Positions 52,235-62,040 of a stretch of DNA of 64,000 nt are shown piece after piece. Below the pieces are notes generated by a model. It was not told the origin of the DNA and ran no database searches. It was given only the letters and a program-made list of their open reading frames with translations. Positions within the stretch are counted from its first letter, which is position 1; each line of letters begins with the position of its first letter. The stretch lies in assembly GCA_050288425.1 (NCBI GenBank), contig JBNKDU010000035.1, positions 1 to 64,000 of the forward strand, read 5' to 3'. The position numbers and the translations under genes are program-made. This stretch comes from JARRKU01 sp050288425. Its GTDB lineage: Bacteria > Desulfobacterota > Desulfobacteria > Desulfobacterales > Desulfosarcinaceae.

Positions 52235-55030
52235 CTATGGCGTGTGAGGCGCCATGGTCTTTTCCACCGGATGCGAAGCGGATTCGGGTGGTTCCTGAAT
52301 GGGCGCAGCATCCGGTTGCGAGTTCGGCTTTTCCTGGGAATCCGGTTTCACTGGTGGCTCGTTTTCCATGGATGGCGCCCGATCTTCCGCAGGCGTCGGC
52401 TCTTCGGGCGCAGCCGTCATGGGTGCCTGCTCCACGGGAGCCTGTCGTTTGTCACCGACGAGGCGGGTGAGCTCGGCATAGGCCTGCTGGATCGATTCTT
52501 CCATCACCACCACCTCTCCTTCGCTCATGATGATGCGCTGCAGTTCGGGAATCCTCACCCGGGAGGTGGCTTTCAAGTAGACGGGTTGAATGAAAAGCAC
52601 TTTGTTGCCGACGGGCAGGATGATCATCTTGCCGCGCACCACCTTGGAGCCGGCCTGATCCCATAAGGTGAACTGTCGGGCGATCTCCGGATCCTGGTTG
52701 ATCAGGGCATCGATCTGGGCCGGACCGTATACCAGTTCCCCCTTGGGAAAGTTGTAGATGATCAGTTGGCCGTAGTGGTCCGGATCGCAGCCGGCGAGGG
52801 CCACGGACCGCAGGTTGTCGCGGTTCTTGGGGAACATGGGCAGCAGCAGCAGAAAATCCATTTTGCCGGATTCGATGAGGTCGAGGGAGACGTAATAGGA
52901 AGCGGGGGGGATGGTATCGCTCTCCTCCAGCGGTTTGGCGAAAGTCCACAGGTCTTCCTGCTGGTAGAAGATCCGTGGATCCTGCTGGTGGTACTTGGCG
53001 TAGACCTGCATCTGGATGTCGAAAAGGTCCTTGGGGTAGCGGACATGGGGCCGGAGCGCCGCGGGCATTTGGTCCCTGGACTTGAACAGTCCCGGGTAGA
53101 TCGCGGCATAGGCTTTGATGAAGGGGTCGGTATCATCGTAGACATACATATTTACCGAACCGGAATAGGCATCCACGACGATCTTGACGGAATTGCGGAT
53201 ATAGTTGAGGGGAACATCGTTCAGGCTTTGAACGGCGGAGGCCGGGTAGCTGTCCGCAGTGGTGTAGGCGTCCACCATCCAGTAGATGCCCCGGTGGGTC
53301 ACCGCCACGTAAGGTGTCTGGTCGAGCCGCAGGTAGGGAACCAGGCGGTGGATACGGTCGAGGATGTTGCGCCGGAACAGGAGTCTGCTCCGGTCGGTGA
53401 TCTTGCCGGAGAAGAAGATATTCTTGTTGTGCAGGTAGTAGGCGAAGAGGAACTTCCGGAACAGGGAAGAAATGGGGACGCCTCCCTGTCCGTCGTAGTC
53501 GGTCATGACATTGGCGTCGCCTTTGGGATAATCCATTTCGCGTCCCTGGTTGGGGGCGATGCTGTAGGTGTACCGGCCCAGACCGTAGTAGATGCGAGGC
53601 TGCTCGATGTTGAGATCCACGGGGGATTCGGGCGGAATATTGTGCAGATACCAGGTCATGGCTTCGCCGCTGTCCTGGCTGGCCGGTGTCATCACCGCAC
53701 CGAAGCCGTGGGTGTAGGTGAGATGTTCGTTGATCCAGTTGCGGGCGCCTCCGGGAAGGTTGCTGAATTCAATCTCCCGGGGAGATACGAACACCTGCTG
53801 CTGGCGATTTTCCACCTTGTAGCGTCCCACGCTGACGATGGGGAAGTTGTAATAGCTGCGCAGTTCCTGGAGTTGGTGAAAGACTTCGGCCAGCGTCTCG
53901 GCATCCCATACCGGAATGTTGCGCAGTACATCGTCGACCCGGACGGTGGTTCCATCCGCCGGCTCCCCCCGGCGGGGAAATTGGCGGATCTGCACCTCCC
54001 GGAGGTCATAGGCATCCAGCGTCGCGCGAATATGCCGGGAGATATAGGGGCTCTCCTTTTCGATTTCATTGGGTTTGACGATATAGGTCTGCACCATCCG
54101 GGGCAGAAAGTCGCTATGACGCAGCGCCAGCACACCGGCAAAGACGGCCACCAGCACGGCAGCGGCGGCATAGCCTTTGCGGAACCGAAGCGCCACGATC
54201 AACGCCGCGGCGGCGGCGGTGAGGGTGAGCATGCAGGCCCAGATCAGCGGCAGGGTGACCGTCATTTGTACGTATCCGGGGCCGTCGAAGATGGCCCGGT
54301 GGCTGGTATCGTACACCAGGGCATTGCGCTGCAGCATGAAATCCCAGATCTCGATGCCGAACAGTGCCACGATCAGGAAGATCAGGTGCCACTTGGCGCC
54401 CCGGCCGAAGTCCAGTGGCGACCGGTGCAGGACGCTGTTTTTGGCCATGTAGAGGATGCACAGCCCGGCGGTCAATACCACCAGGGCCAGCAGCAGGCGG
54501 TCCTGCACGAGGGTATAGATGGGAAAGGAGAACAGATAGTAGGCCACATCCTTTCCCAGGAAGGGATCGCTGACGCCGGTGTTGCTGCCGAATACGAAAA
54601 ACAGAAAGCGTTCCCATTGCCGGAAGAGCGGCAGGGCGATGGGGATGCTGAGGGCCAGGGAGAGGGGACTGTAGAACCAGAAGAAGCCGGTTCGGAATTT
54701 GTGAAACAACTGGCGACGGCGGCTTCGATCATGACCGTCGTTTTCCACCGGGGCGTCCTTGAGGGACCGGGCAGCGATCCAGAAATTGAGAAAGAAGACG
54801 AGGAAGAACAGCAGGGTCACCACAACGAAGACGGCGTAGCGGTACAGCATTCGCTGCCAGAAATAAAATCCGTATCCCAGAGAGTCGAACCACCACAGGT
54901 CCACCAGGGAGTCGACGCCGAACACACTGGCCAGGATCGCCACGACAGCCAGCAGGGCCGCAAGACCGATACCGACCAACAGGCGCCCGCTCCATTTGCT
55001 CTTCACATTTCCATCCGTGCTGCTTTTCAT
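52235..55030 (-). CDS. UPF0182 family membrane protein
   Basis: This 931-residue protein has about seven hydrophobic segments in the first 300 residues. A large soluble domain follows, with motifs such as TYTHGFGAVMTP and PRIYYGLGRYTYSIAPN that are characteristic of UPF0182. The Pro/Glu-rich tail (from about residue 860) is probably disordered. The function of the family is unknown. It is divergent from the CysRS-like gene, with a 341-base gap, and lies 63 bases upstream of the Mo-hydroxylase operon on the same strand. Confidence 0.9.
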   Translation of the reverse strand: MKSSTDGNVKSKWSGRLLVGIGLAALLAVVAILASVFGVDSLVDLWWFDSLGYGFYFWQRMLYRYAVFVVVTLLFFLVFFLNFWIAARSLKDAPVENDGHDRSRRRQLFHKFRTGFFWFYSPLSLALSIPIALPLFRQWERFLFFVFGSNTGVSDPFLGKDVAYYLFSFPIYTLVQDRLLLALVVLTAGLCILYMAKNSVLHRSPLDFGRGAKWHLIFLIVALFGIEIWDFMLQRNALVYDTSHRAIFDGPGYVQMTVTLPLIWACMLTLTAAAAALIVALRFRKGYAAAAVLVAVFAGVLALRHSDFLPRMVQTYIVKPNEIEKESPYISRHIRATLDAYDLREVQIRQFPRRGEPADGTTVRVDDVLRNIPVWDAETLAEVFHQLQELRSYYNFPIVSVGRYKVENRQQQVFVSPREIEFSNLPGGARNWINEHLTYTHGFGAVMTPASQDSGEAMTWYLHNIPPESPVDLNIEQPRIYYGLGRYTYSIAPNQGREMDYPKGDANVMTDYDGQGGVPISSLFRKFLFAYYLHNKNIFFSGKITDRSRLLFRRNILDRIHRLVPYLRLDQTPYVAVTHRGIYWMVDAYTTADSYPASAVQSLNDVPLNYIRNSVKIVVDAYSGSVNMYVYDDTDPFIKAYAAIYPGLFKSRDQMPAALRPHVRYPKDLFDIQMQVYAKYHQQDPRIFYQQEDLWTFAKPLEESDTIPPASYYVSLDLIESGKMDFLLLLPMFPKNRDNLRSVALAGCDPDHYGQLIIYNFPKGELVYGPAQIDALINQDPEIARQFTLWDQAGSKVVRGKMIILPVGNKVLFIQPVYLKATSRVRIPELQRIIMSEGEVVVMEESIQQAYAELTRLVGDKRQAPVEQAPMTAAPEEPTPAEDRAPSMENEPPVKPDSQEKPNSQPDAAPIQEPPESASHPVEKTMAPHTP

Positions 55031-55371
55031 ATGCGGTTATCCTCGTTTCGCTGACAATTGCTTCTCCGTCACCGCAGGGCCATCCGGGCTGGATGGTTCC
55101 GGAACAATGATTCAGGGTCAACCTTGACTCGAGTACATCGGACAATCGGGGATCGGCCTTGTCTGCCAGGGCCCGCAATGGTAGATTGTCCTTATCTGGA
55201 AATGGCATCCTGCGGCCAACGCGATGTTCCCGCTCCCTTGAAATCCCCGACCCGTCGCCGCCGGCCTGCGGTTGCAAGGTCGCTGCGGCCGTCTTCCGGA
55301 ACGCCGACCGCCATTTCCGGAAGGACACGGGATTACGAGGAGCTTTCAACGATAACGATTGGAACCATAAC
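55031..55371. other. Divergent intergenic region without a gene
   Basis: About 340 bases lie between the UPF0182 gene (minus) and the CysRS-like gene (plus). I see no RNA gene or strong hairpin. TTGACT near 55123-55128 could be a -35 box, but no convincing -10 follows. The frame of the CysRS-like gene remains open through much of this stretch, without codons that look conserved. Confidence 0.5.
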
Positions 55372-56622
55372 GTGAGCGCACTCAAGTTGTACAACAGTTT
55401 GTCAAACCGGAAAACCCGTTTTTTGCCCCGCAACGGAAACCGCGTAAAGCTGTTTACCTGCGGACCCAGCGTTTACCGGAAACAACACATCGGGAACTTT
55501 CGTACATTTCTTTTCGAGGATGTTCTGCAGGCATATCTGGAATATCTGGGCTTCAAGGTCGATCGGGTAATCAATTTCACGGATATCGAAGACAAGGCCA
55601 TCGAGGAAGCCCGCCAAAAGGGAATCAGTCTGGAAGAACTCCGGAGGCCCGTGGAAGATGATTTCTTCGAAAATTGCGCCCGGTTGGGAATCAAGCTGCC
55701 GGATCCGATTCCGCGCGCCACCACCAGTGTGGATGCGGCCGTGGACATGGTCCAACGGCTGATGGCGCGGGGTCATGCCTACCGGCACGATGGAGAAATC
55801 TTCTTCGATCCGTTGACCTATGACGGGTTCGGACGGCTCTACGGTCTGGATATGCGTCGCTGGCCTGATAAGAAGATACGATTCCGCAGGGACACCTATC
55901 GCGGTCATCGCTGGAACCTGGGCGACTTCATTTTATGGCACAAGTCCGGTCCCCGGGACCTTGCGGCGCACACGTGGGAATCCGCCATCGGTCGCGGCCG
56001 GCCCGCCTGGAATATCCAGGATGCGGCCATGATCCGCGAACACCTGGGCTTCGAGATCGATATCCATGCGGGCGGCATCGACAATCTCTACCGCCACCAC
56101 GATTACACCCTCGCGATCATGGAAGGCGCCTCGGGAAAGACATTCTGTCCGTGGTGGCTGCACGGCGGCCATCTGCTGGTAAACGGCCGGAAGATGTCCA
56201 AGTCCAAAGGGAATGTGACCTACGTCGGCGACCTGCTGAACCAGGGGTTTCTTCCCCGTCACATCCGATTCTTTCTGCTGTACGGCCCCTATCGCCGCCG
56301 ACTGAACCTGAGCATGGCCCGCCTGGACCAGTGCAGCGGATACCTGGACCGTATTCATCGCCAGGTGGATGTCGTGATGAAGCCAAATAAAGCGGGCGGG
56401 AAACGACACTCGTTCGACCTGGCGGAAAGAATGCGCGCAGATTTCGAAAGATCCATGAACGACGATCTGGACTATGCCGGGGCCTTCGATGCCGTGGCCG
56501 GCCACATGCTCACGGCCGTGCGGTTGGAAAAGACCGGGACCATCCGGCCTCGGGAACGGGACGAATTATATTCGGTCCTCAAGGATATCGATGGGGTGTT
56601 GGGGGTTCTGGGCTGCCGGTAG
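55372..56622 (+). CDS. Cysteinyl-tRNA synthetase-like protein with a broken zinc site
   Basis: This 416-residue class I synthetase-like protein has HIGN (39-42) for HIGH and KMSKS (274-278). Of the four zinc ligands of E. coli CysRS (C28, C209, H234, E238), C30 and H242 align, but the second Cys is D217 (NIQDAAM in place of HIECSAM) and the Glu is T246. It is shorter than CysRS (about 460) and lacks most of the C-terminal domain. The zinc atom selects cysteine, so substrate specificity has probably changed; an amino-acid or thiol ligase role is possible. GTG 55372 is the likely start, with no clear ribosome site. It is convergent with the TssBC fusion. Confidence 0.8.
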   Translation: MSALKLYNSLSNRKTRFLPRNGNRVKLFTCGPSVYRKQHIGNFRTFLFEDVLQAYLEYLGFKVDRVINFTDIEDKAIEEARQKGISLEELRRPVEDDFFENCARLGIKLPDPIPRATTSVDAAVDMVQRLMARGHAYRHDGEIFFDPLTYDGFGRLYGLDMRRWPDKKIRFRRDTYRGHRWNLGDFILWHKSGPRDLAAHTWESAIGRGRPAWNIQDAAMIREHLGFEIDIHAGGIDNLYRHHDYTLAIMEGASGKTFCPWWLHGGHLLVNGRKMSKSKGNVTYVGDLLNQGFLPRHIRFFLLYGPYRRRLNLSMARLDQCSGYLDRIHRQVDVVMKPNKAGGKRHSFDLAERMRADFERSMNDDLDYAGAFDAVAGHMLTAVRLEKTGTIRPRERDELYSVLKDIDGVLGVLGCR

Positions 56623-56639
56623 GCGTCTGGTTCCCCTGG

Positions 56640-58211
56640 CTACCAGTTGAGTTCCAGCTCGATCTTCTGTTGACTGGCCAGGACGGCGGCGGCCGGCTTC
56701 AAGGCCACGGTCAACGGTATCTTTCCCTGGGCATTGCGCGGCCCGGTGTCGATTCCGATGGATTCGAACCCGGCCGGGCGGCTCTGTTCGCTGAACACCT
56801 GGAACGCCAGCCGCAACTGGGCCTGAAGGGCCTCGGGAGCGGTCTCCTCCGGCAGGTTGTCCCGGCACCACAACAGAAAAGCCGTTACACGGCCGGCCAG
56901 CAGTTGATAGGCCAGGGAGGTATCCGCAACGGTTACGGCACGGGTGAAGAAGGCCCGGTCGGAACCGCGTTGGGTCGCCAGCGGGGTGATTCCGGCCCGG
57001 GCCAGCTGATCGCTGCGGTCCCGGCTGAACAGGGTCTCCACCACCATGGGGGGTGCCTTGCCCGGGGTATGCAATGCCAGATCTTGTATACTGAACTGGT
57101 GATGGTCGGTCAGGCGGGTGGGCCAGCCGGTCCGGTCGGCGCACCGGGCGGCCAGGGTGCCCAGGGCCCAGACCGGTGGGATCCACAAGGGGCGCCGCTC
57201 CTCGAAATCGATATGACGGGGCCGGTTATCCTTCCCGTAGGGGTAACGGACCAGGAATCGGTTGCAGGTCAGGCAGAGCCAGCGACCGTCGGCGGATGCC
57301 TTCAAGGCCTGATATTTGGCATAGGCCGCCCCTTGCACGTGGTTGGGGAGAAAGGGCAGGGTATCCAGTTCCGTCCAGTCCGCGATTCGGAAAAAGGAGG
57401 CCGGAATCCAGGTCACCAGCGGGACCATGAGATCGGCCGCCCAGCGGGCGGCTTCGGCCAGGCGGTCCATGGCCAACGCGGAAGCGTCGAAGGGCAGGTC
57501 CAGCAGGATCATTCCGGGAGGCCGTTGGAACAGCGTTTCGGTGAGGGCTTCCAGGGTCGCCGCCAGCGATGGGGCATGGACGGGAACGATCTCCACCTGT
57601 ACCGTACCGTAGGAGATGCCCTGTTGCAGCAGGAGCCGCAGTCCGCGCCAGGCGGTCTCCATCTGCCTGAATTCGGGTTGGTCGAACAGCCGGTCCAGCA
57701 CCTTCTGCCGCAGGGTGACGACGGGGTCGCCGCCCTCCTGTGTCGTCGGTCCGGCGTTTGCGACGGCTCCCGGCATGTCCACCAGATCGAGAATCCTGTC
57801 GACGGTGGAGGTCCCGGTACTCGCTTGTCGCGGCGGTGGTACGGCTTCGATTCGCATCGCCGGAAGATCGGGCCATCTGCGCAGGCCCCGGGCGATTTCC
57901 GCGGATGAAAGGCCTTCTCGCTGGGAGGCCTCGATGTAATCGGCCGCTTCCTTCAGAGCGGTGAAGAAGGGATGGCGGTCGGCGATCCCGTCGGGGTGCA
58001 GGGATTTGAGGCAGTCGAATCGGAAGGTCAGGCCCCCGGCGGCACAGAGATCTCCATCCAGCGACAGATAATGGTCGCCGGCCACGGCAGCCATGGCCTC
58101 ATCGAGGCTTTGCCGGTCCACCGCAATGGGCGGACGGTCCCATACCGCATCCCGGTCCGGGGTGAACGGGGCCAGGGCCAGAATCCGGAAAGGAAATTCT
58201 TGTGCCTGCAT
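56640..58211 (-). CDS. TssB-TssC fusion (T6SS sheath-like) protein
   Basis: This 523-residue protein has an N-terminal TssB-like part (about 7-110). FRILALAPFTPD, then RPPIAVDRQSLDEAM, match KLLVIGDFT and REPINIDKDNFNEVM of the TssB in this window. A TssC-like part follows (about 137-523: LDRLFDQPEFRQMETAWRGL, FLVRYPYGKD, TRRQ-type ends). Separate, intact tssB and tssC exist at 19105-21101. This fusion may be a specialised sheath subunit, cap or inhibitor. GAGGAG precedes the ATG. It is the last gene of a minus-strand operon with FHA, LysM and deacetylase genes. Confidence 0.8.
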   Translation of the reverse strand: MQAQEFPFRILALAPFTPDRDAVWDRPPIAVDRQSLDEAMAAVAGDHYLSLDGDLCAAGGLTFRFDCLKSLHPDGIADRHPFFTALKEAADYIEASQREGLSSAEIARGLRRWPDLPAMRIEAVPPPRQASTGTSTVDRILDLVDMPGAVANAGPTTQEGGDPVVTLRQKVLDRLFDQPEFRQMETAWRGLRLLLQQGISYGTVQVEIVPVHAPSLAATLEALTETLFQRPPGMILLDLPFDASALAMDRLAEAARWAADLMVPLVTWIPASFFRIADWTELDTLPFLPNHVQGAAYAKYQALKASADGRWLCLTCNRFLVRYPYGKDNRPRHIDFEERRPLWIPPVWALGTLAARCADRTGWPTRLTDHHQFSIQDLALHTPGKAPPMVVETLFSRDRSDQLARAGITPLATQRGSDRAFFTRAVTVADTSLAYQLLAGRVTAFLLWCRDNLPEETAPEALQAQLRLAFQVFSEQSRPAGFESIGIDTGPRNAQGKIPLTVALKPAAAVLASQQKIELELNW

Positions 58212-58255
58212 ACCTGCGTCTCCTCGTCTGTTCGGCCGAAGGATATTGGAATCCG

Positions 58256-59206
58256 CTAAGAGAAGAGTTTCTTGAACAATGCCCCGGCCTTTTCACCCAT
58301 GGTATCGGGTTTCGGCGTTGGCCGCACCGCCGGAGGTTCCTCGGGCGGGGGGGGGGCCTGTGGCTCGGGAACCGGGTCCTCGGCTTCCGCCAGGCGACCC
58401 CCGCCGAGAAAGCGGAATCTGGGTCCCTGGGGGCTCAGGGCGATTCGCATGTCGGGCTCCAACGAAGCCTGGTCGGCAATGGGCAGACCGTTGATCTGGA
58501 TCGCATTGCCGCCGGTAAGGTCTTTGATCCAGTAGCGATCCTGGGCGAAGAAGATCTGTGCCTGTCGGTCGAGGATCGCCGGGTGGTCGATGATGAAATC
58601 GCAGCCGGCCCCCCTGCCGAGGGTAATGGGCAGGACCTGAAACGATTTGAGGGCGGCGCCGTACTGGATGGCGAAGGGTACCTTGACGTTCTCGACGGCC
58701 GGTTGCGCCGCGGGGGGTGGCGGTGTCGGTTGAGGATGCACCGCCTGGATCTCCGGCGATGGCGACGCGGGCGACGCTGTGTTTGGCGGCACCGGGGCCG
58801 GCGAAGGCGGGGCGGCGGAGTACTCGTTTTGTACGGGTGCGGCCTGGGCCGGCTGCGGAGCGGCCGGTTGGGGCACCGGCGGATCCGTCACCTGGGTGAG
58901 AAAACTGATTTTGGGTCCCCCCTCGGCAAAGGTGATGACGTCACCGTCCTTCAGGTAGGCCTCGGGAACTTTGCGACCGTTGACGTAGGTGCCGTTGGTG
59001 CTCTGGTCCACCAATTTAAAGCGGTTGCCTTCCCGGAGGATGCGCGCGTGGCGCCTGGAGAGGATCACGACATCCTTGGGGAACCGGACCTGGCAGTCGG
59101 GATGTCGGCCGATGACGATCTCCGGGGCGGACAATTCCTGGATTTCGCCTTTCAATGGTCCTTCGATGTGGACCAGTTGAACGATGATATGGGGAATGGC
59201 ATTCAT
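58256..59206 (-). CDS. Two-FHA-domain protein
   Basis: This 316-residue protein has an N-terminal FHA domain (about 28-105) with the phosphothreonine-binding pattern G33-R34, S50-R51-R52-H53 and N71-G72. A Pro/Ala-rich linker (105-175) and a second FHA-like domain (about 180-275) follow; the second keeps GR but has Asp in place of the key Ser (LDRQAQI). The C-terminus is Pro-rich with a short basic helix. The first domain probably binds phosphothreonine, while the second is more likely structural. FHA proteins relay kinase signals to T6SS assembly in Pseudomonas (Fha1). AAGGCGAG lies before the ATG. Confidence 0.88.
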   Translation of the reverse strand: MNAIPHIIVQLVHIEGPLKGEIQELSAPEIVIGRHPDCQVRFPKDVVILSRRHARILREGNRFKLVDQSTNGTYVNGRKVPEAYLKDGDVITFAEGGPKISFLTQVTDPPVPQPAAPQPAQAAPVQNEYSAAPPSPAPVPPNTASPASPSPEIQAVHPQPTPPPPAAQPAVENVKVPFAIQYGAALKSFQVLPITLGRGAGCDFIIDHPAILDRQAQIFFAQDRYWIKDLTGGNAIQINGLPIADQASLEPDMRIALSPQGPRFRFLGGGRLAEAEDPVPEPQAPPPPEEPPAVRPTPKPDTMGEKAGALFKKLFS

Positions 59207-59240
59207 GATCTCGCCTTGATAGCCGGGCAGTTGCTGTTCA

Positions 59241-60932
59241 TCATTGTTGGCGGCTCTTTTTGATCTTTTCCAGTTTTTCCATCAGCTCACGGGCACGGGT
59301 CAGGTTTTGCTCGACCTCCTTGTATCCCGGGTCCAGTTCCTGGACCTTCTCCCATTCGGTGATCGCTTCCTGAAGCTGCTGTTTGCCGTAATAGACCACG
59401 CCCTTGTTGTAATGGGTTTCCTTGTAACTCTCCTCGCTGCGGGTAATGTAGGAAGCGCATTTGTCACATTGATCGTTGAACGCCAGCGAAGAGCTGAAAC
59501 CCTGCCGGGCGATCATGAAATCTCCCTTGTTGTAATCGATCAGGGCTTTTTGAAAATAGGTCTGGGCGAGCAGATCGCGGAGTTCGTCATCCCCGGGCCG
59601 GAGTTGGAGACATTTGTTGAATTCGGCGATGGCTTCGGGGAATTCGTTGCGTTCCAGATGGGCGATGCCTTCGGCGCGGTAGGTATCGATGGGGCCGGAT
59701 TTGGCTTTGTCGATATAGGTTGCGCAATCGGCGCATCGGGGATCGAACTGCAGGGCGCTCTCGAAGGCCTCCCGGGCCGCTTCGAAATCACGTTGCCGGT
59801 AGAGATCCTTGCCCGATTCGTAGTAGGATTTTGCCAGATAGGTCCGGGTCTGTTCATCTTCGGGCATGGCCTCCACCGCTTTATGCAGCTCGAAGATGGC
59901 ATCTTCGTACTTGCCTTCACCATACAACTCGATACCGGAATCGCGATAGGCGAGCACCTGGGCATCTCCCTCCGATTTCGACGTCTCTTCCGGTTCGGTC
60001 ATATCCGATCCGCCGGTCATTTCCGTTGCCGGTTCCTCTGCGGCAGCCGGGGGTTCTGCCGGCGGGACTGCAACCGCGGCAGGCGGCTCGGGTGCGGGAG
60101 CGGGGCGCGGCTTCTTCTTGGCCTGGGGCGGCGTGAAGGGCAGGCCGGAGACCCTGGGCACCTTGATCCGGTCCCCGACTTTTACCTGGGTGGCGTCGTC
60201 CATCTCGTTGTATTGCGCGATGATATGAAATTTTTTATAGTCGCCGTAGTAAATCTGGGCCAATTTGGAAATACTTTGACCGGGTTGGATGGTGTGCCAG
60301 ACGAAGCGGTCGCTCTGGGTCGCCGGCATGGCCTTGGATCCGGAGGCGGCAATACCCGGAAGGTTCGGTATCATGATGGTCTGCCCGGGCTTCACCTGGG
60401 TGGCGTCTTCCAGATTGTTGAACCGGGCGATGACGTTGTATTTCTTGTAGTCGCCGTAGTACTTCTTGGCGATCATGGAAAGACTTTCACCTTTCCGCAC
60501 CACATGGGTGAAGTACTTGGCGGACTCCACCGGTTTGCGCGAGACAAGCATCTTGGACGCCTTGGGATGGTCCGGTTGATATTTCAAGGCCACCAGAAAC
60601 TGCTTGCGGGCCAGTCCGTATTTGCCCTGTCGATAGTATTTCATGCCCAGTGCGTAGCGTTCATCGGCCTTTTTGGCCAGTATGGCGGCCAACCGGTCCC
60701 GTTCCTGGGTCGCCTGCGCGTTTTTCGAGTCGGCGGTCAGCGCCAGTTTGTACTGTTCCAGGGCGGCGGGCAGGTCGCCCTTCTTTTCAAGCTCGTGGCC
60801 CTTGGCCAGGTATTTGCCCGCCAGTTTGGGGTTGGGTTTGGCGGTGCCGCTGGTGGTAACGCAGCCTGCCAGGACCAGGCCCACGAGTAATGCGCCTGCG
60901 AAGAATTTTACGATGGATGGTATCCGTGTCAT
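59241..60932 (-). CDS. TPR and LysM lipoprotein
   Basis: This 563-residue protein has a lipoprotein signal (LAGC, Cys 24), a helical TPR-like part (about 40-125) and two LysM domains (142-189 and 212-259) that bind peptidoglycan. A Pro-rich linker and TPR repeats follow to the end (about 325-560). LysM plus TPR suggests a cell-wall-bound scaffold. TssL in this window lacks a peptidoglycan-binding extension, so this protein could anchor the T6SS membrane complex to the wall (inference). It lies between the deacetylase and FHA genes on the same strand. Confidence 0.88.
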   Translation of the reverse strand: MTRIPSIVKFFAGALLVGLVLAGCVTTSGTAKPNPKLAGKYLAKGHELEKKGDLPAALEQYKLALTADSKNAQATQERDRLAAILAKKADERYALGMKYYRQGKYGLARKQFLVALKYQPDHPKASKMLVSRKPVESAKYFTHVVRKGESLSMIAKKYYGDYKKYNVIARFNNLEDATQVKPGQTIMIPNLPGIAASGSKAMPATQSDRFVWHTIQPGQSISKLAQIYYGDYKKFHIIAQYNEMDDATQVKVGDRIKVPRVSGLPFTPPQAKKKPRPAPAPEPPAAVAVPPAEPPAAAEEPATEMTGGSDMTEPEETSKSEGDAQVLAYRDSGIELYGEGKYEDAIFELHKAVEAMPEDEQTRTYLAKSYYESGKDLYRQRDFEAAREAFESALQFDPRCADCATYIDKAKSGPIDTYRAEGIAHLERNEFPEAIAEFNKCLQLRPGDDELRDLLAQTYFQKALIDYNKGDFMIARQGFSSSLAFNDQCDKCASYITRSEESYKETHYNKGVVYYGKQQLQEAITEWEKVQELDPGYKEVEQNLTRARELMEKLEKIKKSRQQ

Positions 60933-60936
60933 GGGT

Positions 60937-61935
60937 TCACCTGAGAGATAGGGTTTGAAAAATATTTAACCGTTTTTGGAAGGTCGCCATGTCCCTTTTC
61001 AGTATCTGGTCGCGGCGCAACAGATACGGGTCGGCGTAAAATGGATTGCCGCCCCGATCCACCGTAACGGCCATTTTATAGCCTGCCCGGCGCGTCATTT
61101 CCACAGCCTGGACGTTGGCCCGGCCGAAGGGGTAGGCAAAGAAATAGGTGTCCTGACCGAGCTTGCGGTCGATGATCTCTTTGGACTTGACCAATTCCCC
61201 CTGGAGCCGGCGCCGGTAATCGGCCTCGCTTTCACTGTCTCCCTTTTTGGACAGATCGCTGTGGGCGACGGTGTGTGAGCCGATGGTGAAGCCGTTGTCC
61301 TTGAGTTCGCGCAATTGTTTCCAGGTGATGGCTTTCCGCGATACCCCCACATAGTCAGTGTAGACAAACAAGGTAGCCGGATAGCCGAACTTTTTCAATA
61401 TCGGGTAAGCCGTATTATAGACCGACCGGTATCCGTCATCAATGGTAATCATGACCGATTTCCTGGGCAACGGCCGCCGGTATTCGAGAAATTCGAGCAG
61501 CTCGTCCGGACCGATCACGTGGTAGCGATGGTCTTTCAGGTATTGCATCTGGCGTTGGAAAATTTCGGCAGGCATGCACAGCGGGGATGCACAACCATTG
61601 CCGAATCGGTGGTAGCACAGGATGGGAATCTGCTGGACGCCGTTCGGACGGATGCCGCCGGGATTTCTGGACTTCAGGGGAATGACGACGAGGCTGCCCG
61701 GCTTCAGGTCTTCATTGGCCTCTTCGATGATCCATGCCTTGGACGTGTCGCCCAGGAATCTGCCGGCCAGCGATTCGGCGGTGTCGCTGATTTGAAAGGG
61801 ATAGACCACATAGTCCTTGGATCGATGAAAGGGTACCTCGGGCTTCATTTCCGGGGCGCCGGCACATCCGGCGAGATAAATCAGCAACAAACCGATCCAC
61901 GGCAGCATACGCAAGGAATACGATCTGGATTTCAT
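60937..61935 (-). CDS. LysM-polysaccharide deacetylase lipoprotein
   Basis: This 332-residue protein has a lipoprotein signal (LAGC, Cys 24) and a LysM-like part at about 40-90 (DTAESLAGRFLGDTSKAW). A NodB-type polysaccharide deacetylase domain (about 105-300) has MITIDDGYRSVY and the metal ligand motif SHTVAHS. It probably removes acetyl groups from peptidoglycan or a surface glycan near the outer membrane. ATG 61935 gives the lipoprotein signal; an upstream ATG at 61956 adds seven residues. Only 4 bases separate it from the LysM-TPR gene, so the two are probably co-transcribed. Confidence 0.86.
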   Translation of the reverse strand: MKSRSYSLRMLPWIGLLLIYLAGCAGAPEMKPEVPFHRSKDYVVYPFQISDTAESLAGRFLGDTSKAWIIEEANEDLKPGSLVVIPLKSRNPGGIRPNGVQQIPILCYHRFGNGCASPLCMPAEIFQRQMQYLKDHRYHVIGPDELLEFLEYRRPLPRKSVMITIDDGYRSVYNTAYPILKKFGYPATLFVYTDYVGVSRKAITWKQLRELKDNGFTIGSHTVAHSDLSKKGDSESEADYRRRLQGELVKSKEIIDRKLGQDTYFFAYPFGRANVQAVEMTRRAGYKMAVTVDRGGNPFYADPYLLRRDQILKRDMATFQKRLNIFQTLSLR

Positions 61936-62034
61936 GGGCAAATGGTCCGAAGGCATCCACGCGGCTTGTGTGACTGCCCGGGAACGGTCCTTTCCGTGAA
62001 ATGGGCGGTTTGGGGTTTTCTGAAAATTAATGCT

Positions 62035-62040
62035 ATTATA
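62035..62040 (-). promoter_or_regulatory. -10 box for the deacetylase operon
   Basis: Read on the minus strand, TATAAT lies about 100 bases upstream of the deacetylase start within an AT-rich stretch (GATATAATAGC). A good -35 box is not visible at 17 bases, so the assignment is tentative. Confidence 0.4.

Noticed and set aside
55159..55371. N-terminal extension of the CysRS-like gene
   Set aside because: The frame is open upstream, but the residues (Arg/Pro/Ser-rich) are not like a synthetase and there is no ribosome site; family alignment starts near GTG 55372.
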